Source: Ophthalmolycus amberensis (taxonomy: Eukaryota; Chordata; Actinopteri; Perciformes; Zoarcidae). From it: a DNA stretch of 64,000 bases. Below, piece by piece: positions 50,966 through 61,705 of the stretch (positions are counted from its first letter, which is position 1; each line of letters opens with the position of its first letter). The position numbers and the translations under genes were made by a program. The notes beneath the pieces are model-generated. The model searched no databases. It saw only the letters and a program-made list of their open reading frames with translations, and was not told the DNA's origin. The stretch spans positions 521,001-585,000 of the forward strand of contig JAFEUB010001050.1 of the NCBI GenBank assembly GCA_024529925.1, in the 5' to 3' direction.

Positions 50966-53411
50966 CTGATGGTGGAGAGAAAATATAAGAGCTTCTTCAT
51001 ACCAAAGACAATTTCAGTTACTTTGTTCAAAGCACTGCAAACCCCAAATACGATGAAGTAAATTACCTGTCCGGCAAACCAGAGGAGGAGCAGTCCCACT
51101 CCCTGTTTTAGTGACAGACTCAGGTGAGGGATGACCAGAGGGAGGAGACACAGGTACCACAGGAAGTACTATGAAAGGATGACAAACATATGGCCACACC
51201 TGAGGCAGGTAGGACAAAACAAACGCTCCTGACTGTAAAGCCCCCACCCTCCCCCCCCCCCCCAGGTGCAATCACTTTCACTCAATGACCTCAGACGTCA
51301 TGTCTACGTGTGCGTCCTGAGTTCATTCGCTTTAATGTTTTGATTTTTCATATTATTGCATATCTGTTGTGATGTCGTCAGGTGGTTCTCTCGCTAAGAA
51401 ATATGCCTTTGAAAATAAAAGTCACGTCCAGAGTCATGACACTAAACTAACTACAAACAACAAAAAGACAGTATCTCTTCTTAATTGGATCCTATTCCCC
51501 CCAAACAAGCATCCTTATTGTCTTTCTACAGCTCATCTCAATGCTGAAAATGCTTTAGGACTACAGAAGCGAGTGGGGAAAAAACTGGGTGCATATTGAC
51601 TGTTTTGATGTACCTGTGAAGTGCAGACTTTGTTGAAAGAGACAAAGATGGCGGTGTGCAGGAAGCAGCAGAAGGCCAGGTCAGAGTGAAAGGCCCATGA
51701 CGCTACCAACAGCAGGATGAGCTGAGGCAGGAATGCTGCCAGGCCGAGCCACTGGCTCCACCTGCTGTCTGCGCCAACAAAAGAACGAGACCAGGCTTAG
51801 AAAGCTGCAAGTTTACACTCCCAATCAAACAGATGAAAGGAAAACTAATAAAACCAACTTTAAATCTGATTTAATAAACAACCACTTCATTGCTGCTGAC
51901 CGTGTACTTCTGCACATGAGCTTAAACTCGATGCTGGTCTTTGTTCTGTAGTTCTGTCTGCAGCAAGGTGTCACGCTAGGAGGCTATGAAGGGATGGAGC
52001 GGTGAATACCTGTGGTGAGGTAGAGCATATAGAAGTATGGCGAGAAGTTGTGTCTGATGTCCCTTCTGGTCAGATGGTACAAGTAGGTCTCATGAAGGAA
52101 CTCCCATCCATACCTGACGGTTCAGGAAAGGATTATTTTAGTGTATTCCTTCAGATAAGGGAGGATGTAGAGAGGCTAATATTGAGTCGTATCAGAAATA
52201 CTTAATGAGTAGCTTCTCACATGTAGTAGAAGAGGGCTGTAAGCAGACAGAAAACTCCTCCGGCCACACTTGCAAAGAGGAGCAGCTCCCGGTTGAGGAA
52301 GCTTCCCGTAAACCCGATGAACCTCCTCCACCCCTTTTGGTCCTTCTCTGGTCTGGTCTCTGGCGTGCGCAGGGACAGAGCGATGGGCAGAGCGTATGTA
52401 ACGGGGTAGATCTTCATATGGACTGACAGACCATAGAGCACGGCTGCCCACGTCAGATGCCGGGCTAGAAGGAAAACCAGGTCAAAAGTATTAGCGCAGA
52501 AGCTGAGTATCTACATTACGAAACATTATTTTAAAGAGCTTAAAATGTATTTTTGAAACTCAAAAGCTCCACACACACCATCCACACCCTTACCTTCCAT
52601 ACAGAGTAATGTCCCCAGCACCAGAGCTGCCAGTATTGACTCAGCATTCCCTCGGCTGGACACTCCCATGGGCAGTGGGTTGAGTAGCCACAGAGAACAA
52701 ACACGGCGCGCAGTCTGAACATAAATCCCCCCCCCCCAAAAAAACACAACTTAATCTGAACAGTGTATTTCCAGGAAGGCTACACACTGTTGTTTTACAG
52801 GACAAAACGAATGAGGTATAAACAACACAAATTGTTAAAAGTGCCTCAAAAACATACCTCAGAGCTCAGACCTCTCAGACGGAGGATTCTGTAGATGAGC
52901 AGTCCTGACAGCACGTCACACACAATGAAGAGGCTCTTGCCAAACACCAGGCTGAGATAGATGTTCGGGGTGAGCAGCCAGGCTAGGAGAGGGGTGTAGC
53001 GGTAGGTGGATCTGTTGTACGGGGACTGACCCTGTGCACAGAAGCATGAGCAACAGAGTGTACTGAAAGCATCACAAGTACTCATCATGCAGAATAGCAC
53101 CAGTCCATGTTATTGGATCATTATTACTGAGGCATTAACATGCAATACGCAGTACTTTATATTAGTAGACATATTCTGGGACCAAGCAGCTTAATCTGAC
53201 TACTTCACTGCTGTCACAGACGTTATTAGACTGATGTTACCTCAGTGATGAATCTTGCAGCATCTGTGAACACATGGTAGTCAATGTCAGTGTACTTCAC
53301 CACCATAGTCCTGTCCTGGTAGTCTCCATAAGCGACCAGCGCCAGTCGTAAAGCGAAGGAAGCCGTGAAGAGGACATGCTTTCCCGTGAGCTTGGTTATT
53401 AGCCTCTCCAT
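50798..53411 (-). CDS. pigm: GPI mannosyltransferase 1 (PIG-M), complete, eight coding exons
   Basis: PIG-M is the catalytic subunit that, with PIG-X, adds the first alpha-1,4-linked mannose to GlcN-acyl-PI on the luminal side of the ER during GPI-anchor synthesis. Exons in gene order: 53411-53241, 53031-52858, 52714-52594, 52464-52221, 52113-52010, 51768-51614, 51168-51067 and 50965-50798. They join to 412 codons, close to the usual ~420. The luminal DxD catalytic motif lies at residues 42-44 (YTDIDYHVFTDAARF). Other landmarks are WLLNPLPMGVSSRGNAES, YGLSVHMKIYPVTYALPIAL, LTRRDIRHNFSPYFYMLYL and FNKVCTSQYFLWYLCLLPL, between many hydrophobic membrane segments. I chose the ATG at 53409-53411, just before the first membrane segment. 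The mammalian gene has an uninterrupted coding region, so seven introns here are notable. Identity is very sure. Confidence 0.97.
51067..51168 (-). CDS. pigm: pigm exon 7
   Basis: Residues 324-357: YFLWYLCLLPLVIPHLSLSL, KQGVGLLLLWFAGQ. Thirty-four codons in phase 0 at both ends. Confidence 0.95.
51614..51768 (-). CDS. pigm: pigm exon 6
   Basis: Residues 272-323: DSRWSQWLGLAAFLPQLILL, then two further hydrophobic segments, ending FVSFNKVCTSQ. Ends in phase 0 at CAG|gtacat. Confidence 0.95.
52010..52113 (-). CDS. pigm: pigm exon 5
   Basis: Residues 237-272 in part: YGWEFLHETYLYHLTRRDIR, HNFSPYFYMLYLTT. This is the most conserved luminal segment of the family. Confidence 0.95.
52221..52464 (-). 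CDS. pigm: pigm exon 4
   Basis: Residues 156-237 in part. It encodes ARHLTWAAVLYGLSVHMKIY, PVTYALPIALSLR, a polar cytosolic loop (TPETRPEKDQKGWRR), and a membrane segment LLLFASVAGGVFCLLTALFY. Acceptor ttctag, donor AT|gtgaga. Confidence 0.95.
52594..52714 (-). CDS. pigm: pigm exon 3
   Basis: Residues 116-155 plus one base, TARRVCSLWLLNPLPMGVSS to LLCME. The 3' splice site is odd: an 11-base G run (C run on the plus strand, 52727-52737) lies where the pyrimidine tract is expected, before atttatgttcag. Confidence 0.93.
52858..53031 (-). CDS. pigm: pigm exon 2
   Basis: Residues 58-115, starting GQSPYNRSTYRYTPLLAWLL and ending RLRGLSSE. It includes the hydrophobic stretch SLVFGKSLFIVCDVLSGLLI. 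Phase 0 at both ends. Confidence 0.95.
53241..53411 (-). CDS. pigm: pigm exon 1
   Basis: Residues 1-57. A first membrane segment lies around residues 12-28 (HVLFTASFALRLALVAYG), followed by the luminal loop with the DxD motif (TDID). The exon ends ITE|gtaaca in phase 0. Confidence 0.95.
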
Positions 53412-53622
53412 CACCAACCAAGCAGGGAAACCAGTTCAGCAGGCAGCTCCAGAAGCTAACTAAGCTAGTTTGTCGTCTTTCAGCCGGAATAGGTCAGCCA
53501 AAGTGTCCGTTTCCCTCATCTCATTATCCCCTACGACTTTTAGTTATATAGTCGTCATGTATTGTTAATAAGCGATTCGTTTTTGAATAATCGGACTTCA
53601 AACAATGACAACCAGGAAGCAA

Positions 53623-53632
53623 ACCGGAAGTG
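53623..53632 (+). promoter_or_regulatory. ETS/GABP consensus upstream of pigm
   Basis: ACCGGAAGTG matches the ETS-family (GABPA/ELK) consensus and lies about 215 bp upstream of the pigm start codon. Such sites are typical of TATA-less housekeeping promoters, which suits a GPI-synthesis gene. Confidence 0.5.
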
Positions 53633-53690
53633 CCGTTCCTAGCTTTTTCTTCCTTGCTTTCTATTCGGGGCACAAACACGCCGATGCATC

Positions 53691-53705
53691 AGCGCCACCT
53701 ACTGT
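53691..53705 (-). promoter_or_regulatory. Candidate CTCF site upstream of pigm
   Basis: On the minus strand acagtaggtggcgct matches the CTCF core CCASYAGRKGGCRSY at 14 of 15 positions by eye. It sits between the pigm promoter and the hAT-type element. Confidence 0.45.
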
Positions 53706-53799
53706 GTTGGAGTAAGATGCGTTTACTGGCATACATTATGTAACGTTAGTCCCTTTGTGAGAAACGACAAATCCCTTGTCTTCCTGTGTTATGTTTAAC

Positions 53800-53843
53800 C
53801 AGTGGTGTATAGTAACGAAGTACTTCGTTACTATACACCACTG
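53800..53843. repeat. 44-bp perfect palindrome at the hAT-type element end
   Basis: The first 22 bases (from cagtggtgtatag to cgaagt) are followed directly by their exact reverse complement, so the element begins with two head-to-head copies of its own terminus. A further copy of aacgaagtacttcgttacta follows from 53846. Confidence 0.9.
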
Positions 53844-54774
53844 GTTAACGAAGTACTTCGTTACTATACTTAAGTCGTTTTTTTTGGATATCGGTACTTT
53901 ACTTTACTATTTATATTTCTGTTGACTTTTACTTTTACTTCACTACATTTTGCAAAAAAAACTGATACTTTTACTCCGATACATTTCCCCTGAAACCTTC
54001 GTTACTCGCTACAAAATCAAATCTATCTTTAGAAACAAAATGAATCATGAGACGTCGGGGACTGTGGTGGAACACAGACTGCAAGCAAGCAGGTTTGGTG
54101 AATCAGTGGTCCTAGCTTGCAAGTTAAATCATTGGTTAATCACGTTGATGCGCAATTGCAAACAAGTGCTCTCAAAGCCGCGGTGTTTTGATTCCCAGTG
54201 ATGCCCAGGATGCTACATGCTATAAGCTAGCGGGCGACTACATGAGTAGAATTCCACACAGGACGGGTGGGATGGAGAGGTGGATGGGTCAAACAAACAC
54301 TGGTGTTTCCTCCATGAGGCCGCAGTTTGTGCCGTGTGTGAAACGAGAAGCCAATGTTGATTTATTTGTGACGTGACTTCCGTACTGAAGCAACGCCACT
54401 TCCGTAGATATTTTAACGCAAACCACGATCTTTTCCTAAACCTAACTAAGTAGTTTCATCGCCTAAACCTTAGTTGTTTCCTGTGAAGATGGAAGTTTAT
54501 TTTGAAAAGACAGTATGCATGTAACAAGCGAAAACAGACTCATGTTGCTGGACTTTTGCAGGAAAAACGCACGAAAAATGAGAAGTAACTTTTCGTAAGA
54601 TATCAATAAAACGGGTATGAATTTATATCATTGTATAAAGAACGACATGAGAAGATCAATCTCATGTCTGTAAGTTAAATCAGCTATAATCACTCTTTTA
54701 AAGTGATTAGTGACTCGTCTAAAACATTTTAAAAAGGAATAACTTCAATAGAATCATTCTATACACTGTAGCTT

Positions 54775-55047
54775 CTTTACATTGTATTAGAATGTAAAGA
54801 AGTTACATTCTAATACAATGTAACTTCTTTACATTCCATTCGAATGTAAAGCATACATTCTAATACAATGTAACTTATTTACATTCTAATATAATGTAAA
54901 GAATACATTCTAATACAATGTAACTTCTTTACATTCTAATATAATGTAAAGAATACATTCTAATACAATGTAACTTCTTTACATTCTAATACAATGTAAC
55001 TTCTTTACATTCTAATACAATGTAACTTCTTTACATTCTAATACAAT
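54775..55047. repeat. Palindromic AT-rich minisatellite
   Basis: Tandem copies of a unit like tacattctaatacaatgtaa alternate with acttcttt or agaa spacers. Arms 54779-54797 and 54803-54821 are a perfect 19-bp inverted repeat with a 5-base loop. It lies inside the hAT-type element. Confidence 0.85.
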
Positions 55048-55253
55048 TGTCTTTTGAAGATGAACAGGACATTTTTCAGTTTCAAGTAATGACTGGGTTG
55101 TTACTTTCGGTGCTGCTTTAGTATTGATCATGTTTTGATATTTGAGTCATGTTGTGGATGACTAATAGGTGACTTTTACTGGAGTCATTTTCCAGTAAGG
55201 TATCTTTTACTCAAGTATGGCTTTTGGGTACTTTATACACCACTGTGTTTAAC

Positions 55254-56532
55254 ACACCATTACATGTCCCATTGCTCTATCACGCAGCATACGTCTTATT
55301 TTATCTGCTATGTAGAATTAAAACCTGTGTCCAGAACAGTAAGCCTGCTTTGTTTCTTCTCATGTTTCTACATCTAAACGCTTACAGGTTCAGTCAATCC
55401 CATGAAAAAAGTTATTCCAAATGTTATTAGACCTTCATGATTGAATAGTGTAACAGCCCCAGTCTAGAGGGTTCATACAGTGTGGTTTTCTTTCAAGAAC
55501 ATGTTACTCTTTTGATCTCAGGGAAGACACGCCTGTAGGAATAGGACACTTAAAGTAGTTCCTGTAGTATACTTAGTCTCCCTCATATATAATTGACCAA
55601 AGCATTACTACTGTCAGCGAGGGTTAAACATTAACAGTAAGATAAAGGCGTCTCATAGACAACCAGTGTAGTATTAACACACAAACCACAATGACCGATC
55701 AAACTGCAGGTTATCCATCTTACACAAGTGGTTGAACCAGATCTTAGAAAATGGCAATAAAATGATTTTCTTGTGACAAACTATTTTTAAACCACACACT
55801 TTTATTCCACATGTAAAAGCACAAGGATACATACACTAACCTGGACTCAATGCCATTTCAAACCTTCATGTAAGCGCTTGTTCTTCATAGTCTATATTTA
55901 TTATATGCATGATGGTACAATTACAAATAACCGAGCTTTCCTTCACTACACCAATCATCTATCTGACAATGGATTTATATTATCACTCTCTTCTCTTTGG
56001 TTGACTGAACATATAAAATGCTGAAATCGTTCGGCAGAAAATGTGCAGCAAATCCTGCAACACTCGTGTATTCATATGGTGTATAAGTAAAGTTAACGTC
56101 TTGGCTGGAGGTAGAAAAAAGAGAAATTGTGATTCAGGCAAATTCTTTCAAAGGGTGTAAGGCTTAAGATAAGATACATTCGACTTTAATGGTAAAGATT
56201 AACGAAGGTAGTGTGTGAGGGTGCAGCAAATAGGGCCATACGTGCATTACAGACATAAAGTGACGCAGATCCTACGGATGAGATTAGGTATTACACACAG
56301 AGGTGACGCCAACAAGAAGCCGCTCTCAGGAAATTTCAACACCAACGACTTTACTAGTTCTGGTGTTGAAGATAAAGGACAAGAACTCAGGCTGTGGTTA
56401 GCTATAGGGAAGTCCAGGGTGGTGATTCGCAACATACTTCCAGTAATGCTTATATTGTATACTGTCACAATAGTAGTCATATTGTACCCCCCCCCCCCCC
56501 CCCTTCTGTTGAGAAACACTGCTCTAAACGGC
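55254..56532 (-). other. Serpin 3' UTR and downstream flank
   Basis: Lies between the hAT-type element and the serpin stop codon. It contains two candidate polyadenylation signals and the 56487-56503 C run. No other gene seen. Confidence 0.6.
55801..55806 (-). terminator. serpinb1: Serpin polyadenylation signal (candidate)
   Basis: TTTATT (AATAAA on the gene strand) lies about 730 bases past the serpin stop codon. A second copy at 55897-55902 is an equal candidate. A C17 run at 56487-56503 (G run in the transcript) lies in the 3' UTR close to the stop. Confidence 0.45.
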
Positions 56533-56753
56533 TCACTCAGGGGAGCAGTATCGGCCAGCAAAGAGAATGCTCGAGGAGGCGTTGTGTCGGATGAAGAAGA
56601 GGAAGGGGTGGTCTGCGGTGAAGGATTGTGGCATGGAGCGCAGCATCATGACAGCAGCAGTGGCGGCAGCCGCCTCCGTTCCCTCCTCATTGACCTCCAC
56701 GAAAGCCTTGTGGACGACCTTCGACAGCACCAGGTCGTTGCCGGGAGACATGC
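56533..56753 (-). CDS. serpinb1: Serpin coding exon 9: reactive-centre loop and C terminus
   Basis: Residues 345-417 and stop at 56533-56535. GMSPGNDLVLSKVVHKAFVE is followed by the hinge (NEEGTEAAAATAA), the loop VMMLRSMPQS and the signature FTADHPFLFFI, ending FAGRYCSPE. The P1 Arg codon is at 56638-56640. Confidence 0.96.
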
Positions 56754-59700
56754 CTGTCACAGGAGAGAGCGGAGACGGAATATTAAAAAAAAAAAAAACA
56801 CAGGGTCACGTGTCACCCTGCATGACAGGAGCATGAGCACGTTGGCGGGAGCCAGTTCCGGTTTCACGTGTCTGTTCTTTTGAATTATTATGAATATATA
56901 TATATCTGATGTGATCCAGGCACACGTCCTACCAGAGAAGTCACACATTGACACGTCGAACGCGTCCAACATGCCCATGCTGGCCAGGACATTCTTCATG
57001 TCGTAGCTCTCCTCCATCTTGAACCGAGGCAGCCCCACCCGGATCTCAACTTCATCCATCATGTCTCGACGAGTCCACTCCACAAAGTTCTCATAGGTCA
57101 GCGCCTTCTCCAGCTAGGGGGCGGACACACAATCAATTATTTGTTTGTCTGTGTCTTGTGGATTTCTTTATGAGAGCAAGTGTGTGTGTGTGTGTATGTG
57201 TGTGTGTCCCACCTTCTCCAGACCCGTTGTACCGTCCTCCATCTGACTGGGTAAAAAGATGAGCATGCTGAGCTCCTTTCCTTTGTAAGGCATCTCGAGG
57301 ATCTGTGCAACAGAGGGTTTCAAAAATTACAGCAAATTCCTGTTACTGGTCTGACAACTACATAGTTATTTGTTATGTATTAACAAGATAGTTTATGGGA
57401 TTACATGCAACCAAAAAAACAACAACCTTGTTAGGTATTTAGTTTCACAGTTATTGTACAATGGATCACAATCAAAACCTCATCCATTCTCCTTGGAATC
57501 GTTCACATTACATGGAAATCTCGTTAAATCCTGTTTAACCTCATTAACAAAGTTTATACACAATTAGTTCAGCTGTTGCCTGGTCAGTTAACAATTGTTT
57601 GATTGATCAACAAACTAGTTACCTGGCAGTTGGCTTCCGGGATGTAGGTGACGGGGAACTTAGATTTCTGGTACATCATCTTCACTGACTTGGTTTCTTT
57701 CTGACAACAAGCAGAAAAATACGCAAGCTTGAAGAGAAACTTAACACCAACAGAAATGTTGTGCACATCGCCTGGTTGCAGTGATGTAAAAGTGTACTGC
57801 AGGGTGTGGTCAGTACATAGTGACATCACTGCTGGGTGTGGTCAGAGGCGCAACAAACTTGGCAAAACGGATTGCCGGTTCTTTTTCACGGTTTCCGTCA
57901 CCTGCTGGTTAAAAAATCACTGCATGCACTTTTAGCATTTTGTCCACAAGTTCAACGTGAGGTCACTTGTTATTACTCAGAGGAAAGTCAAACATCATCA
58001 CATTTTTTACTCTATTTGTCAATGTTGTACCATTACATAGGCGTGTCTAGTGACTCAAACTCTGCTTCATTAAAAACACACCTTCTCTTCCCTTCACCAA
58101 ATGGAAGCATCATTTCTGGACTGAAGCAACCTATGATTAATGCGTAGCTGTTGGGAAACACTCCCTCCAAGTCTTGACTAACTTCCAATACAAAAGTGTC
58201 AGACAAATGCCTTTTCAAATTGTGTTCTTTGAGCAGTGTTACCTTGTTGAGTCTAAACTGAGCATCCTTGGTGGCACTCTCTTGAAACTGCTTGTTCCAG
58301 TTGCCTTTGAAGTAGATGGCATTGACCAGCACCAGCCTGGTGAGGCCGTCCACCACACCCTGGGCCAGCAGGTCCTTAATTTTACCTGGTAATCAAAACA
58401 GAGACGGACGTGAAGCAATGCCACACAAATGGAAGCGTGTATATTGCCTTGTTTCCATGTATGTTGGCGTGTATGGCCCACCTTGTGTCTGCTCGAGCAC
58501 CCATTTGTTGATGTTGAGCCTGGCCGCCTCTGAGCTGGCTGCGAAGTCCACCGCCTCCAGCTCTGCGCTGTAGTGCTTCTTGGTTTTTCCCAAATAATCC
58601 TGAAATCATCAACGACACATTGACTGAGTCAGATCACCCAAACAAAAATAATCTCTTTGCTTGACTTTACTTAGTTGTCGGAAAAGCCAGAAGTATTTCC
58701 ACAGTTTAACTTGCTTGTATGCTGGTGCACTGTCCACACCCTCATTCATCGTTCCCTTCTTACAAAGCTTAAAGATTCCTATGTGTGCCTCTCATTCACT
58801 CCGGCCTAATATCTAAACTACACACACACCTCAACAAACTGGTAGGACTGCTCCCCGTACAGTCTGTTGGCAACATTGAGGGCATACGGAGCGTCAGCCT
58901 TGTTGAGCTCGCTCAGCAGTTGGGCAAAGCTAACGTGGACATCGTCCAGGCAATCCTGGGTTTTCAGGCACTGTGGAAAAAAGTAGACGAGTGTTACAGA
59001 GATGCACTGAGCACGTGACAGACCAGTCTGTTATAAACAGTATATTCAACGGGTTAGCTTGCCTATTAAGTGATGAGTTTGACAAGTTTTCCTCCATGCT
59101 ATGCATCAGCAGTTTTGCATATGTTACATTGAGGGATGGCGGGCAGCAGTGGCTCACCTCAAATACTTCCTGATATATTTGCACCACAGAAAGATTGGTC
59201 TATAATGATGTACTGGTGGGAAATGGACTGCTTGGACATTCTCATCACTTAATAGGTACGATACATATTTTTTGTACAGTTGAAGGCTTTCAGTGTTTCA
59301 CTCGCCACATACTGTACATATTGCATCTGAGAACACCTTAACCATTTACATGTCAATGTTAATGCACAGCATCCCAACACAGACTGAATAATATGGCAGA
59401 AGGCAAAAAAAAGAAAGAGGGACCACTTGAACACCTTTAACACAGACTTTAGAGAATCCATGGAAATGAAAAGCGTGGACGAGTCTTTCAGGAAACAGCC
59501 ACGTGAAGACGCCATCCCTCCACCGCGTTGTTGTTTACAGGGTTATCTTCAAAAACGCATGACCAAGCTTTTTATTCAGCTGGATTCAGTGCGGCGTGTA
59601 TCCAAATCAGTAAGACCCTAAAACAAACAGTCACTTTCCACTAATCCAAGAAGGTTATACACAAGAATAAGGCATGCATACAAAAGGAAACAGCTTAATT

Positions 59701-61668
59701 TGTGTGTACACTATTTTCCTAATTTTTGTTGTAAGCGAGTCTAATCACACTGTGGTTTCCAGCAGCTGCAAGAGATTTTTTTTAAAAAGCACACCAGGAA
59801 GAAGGTATCAATAGAAAAGCCGGGACTACATTTCTGTGTATTATGTAATAATATGTGGTTTCAAGCCGTTGGAAACACACACGCACACATACACACTAAA
59901 TCAGCAGATTGGAGATCAGCAAGCAAAGCAAAGTGAAAACAAGCGCAAAATTCTTTCCTGAAGCACCGGCTCTTTGCCTCCGAGGATCCCCTCACCAGGT
60001 GACACCAGACTGTTAGTGAAACGCCCCTCAGGGAGTTCATCATTCCTCCGCTGTTTGCTTTGTTACCATCTTCAGCAGATGCGCTGGCAGTTTGAACGGG
60101 GCCTGCTGCTGCATCTGCATCTGCTCTGCTCCTGCATGCCGTGGCTTCTCCGCCTCGGTGAAGCAAAGGACCTACAGTCGGGGTGCAGTTGTGTTGACTG
60201 TTAGCTTAGACCCCATGTGTCTCTGGACGGGAAGTTAGAATACCCTCTTAGCAGTGATGTGTGGGTTGATTTGTATGCAGTACATTAACCTTATGTTTGG
60301 AAGATAGATCAAAAATGATGCCAAGCCATACGGATCCTATCGTTTGTTCAGTAAAACACTTCTCTACCGTTTTAAACCCCTCTCACAGAGCACAAAGAAA
60401 TACAGAGATGATGATTGTAGCTGCATATTACATTGCAGGTACCAGTGTATGCGCGGTTCAAAATTGGATTGAATCATTACGTTAATGGTTGGCAGGAAGA
60501 TAAATGACAAGTTCTTGCAATCTCGGATGATGTAATTGCTGACCCACACATTTCTTAGTCCCCTCAACGGATTGGAGTGTTTGCTGAGCAGCTGTTGGCA
60601 AGCTGGCTTAATGACCAAGTTAGAGGAAACCAGTTCACGCAAACTGCACTTTTATGGTAACTGGTTGCTAAAACTCAAATCCTCATAAGCGGCCACATGT
60701 CACCTCTGCTCTCTTTCATGCACACACACACACACACACACGCCCCTCCCACATACTCACACTCCCACTCCCACCAGCTCAGAGTTAGCTGGGTGTGTCT
60801 TTGCTTTCGCAATCCTTTAGAAAAGTGTTGTTGTTTTTATTCTTCTGCTGTACAGACTGCCACTGTGTGAGAGGTTTTTTTTTGTCTTCCTCAAGGTGTT
60901 AAAGTACAAATCAGTCCATTATTCCACAAGTATGTTGCTATTCATAACTATTTTATGTCTCATGAATAGACATAAATTAAATGAAGGAAATTCAGTCTAC
61001 AGCTGCTGTACCTACATTGTTCATGAGAGCATCGAAAGAGTAAAATCAGTCATTACTATTGTCTGATTCGGAATAGTTGGGTTTATTTATTTAATTCATT
61101 AGAATTGATTATAGAGGACTGAAAATATTCTTCCAGCTGACATCCATTCAGCGACTCAACGTATGACACCCAGGCAAGCCAGAGAAGTGTCTGCTGCACA
61201 TAACATAATGGGAACAGATATCTTTATTGCCCTTACACTTCAATATTATGTTTCACGTTCCCATAGTAACACAACAAAGAGCCCCCCCCCCCACCCAATG
61301 AAACCTGAACAGAACAGATCTTTATCATCTTTGCTGACGCTGAAAGAAACCAACCGGTGATTCATACTGAACAAGTGCCGACACATCTGCAGTACTGCAC
61401 TCTGGCCTTCATTCCTACCAAATCTATCCCACCATCTTCATTGTTGCTTGAAATTGTCTCAGAGAGGCGCTGGGTTGAGTCTCTGGGAGTTTTCAGAAGA
61501 CGCAGCTCGTGGTGGTGTTTTGCCGGAGTGCATTTCACAGTGTGAAACCTGCATCCTATTGTCCACCACACGGACAAACCAACGAGGATTCACAAAATCA
61601 CACCGAACCAGGTGCACCAACCCTCAAAGCCATTCATGTTAATCTTTTACTTTTCACAAGGCCAGTCG

Positions 61669-61705
<37 letters not shown>

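Larger units (their letters stand above)
53800..55245. mobile_element. Non-autonomous hAT-type element with 8-bp target-site duplication
   Basis: The ends are CAGTGGTGTATA and its exact reverse complement TATACACCACTG, flanked on both sides by the same 8 bases, tgtttaac (53792-53799 and 55246-55253). An 8-bp duplication with CAGTGGTG-type ends is the hallmark of the hAT superfamily. The 1446-bp interior has no transposase reading frame. It includes a terminal palindrome, a generic teleost repeat segment (near 54360-54480) and a palindromic AT-rich minisatellite. Confidence 0.85.

Noticed and set aside
53926..54201. Frame inside the hAT-type element as a transposase remnant
   Set aside because: Short and without any hAT dimerisation or DDE motif; the element looks non-autonomous.
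56215..56883. 222-codon plus-strand frame
   Set aside because: It runs antisense through the serpin last exon and the C17 run; no homology.
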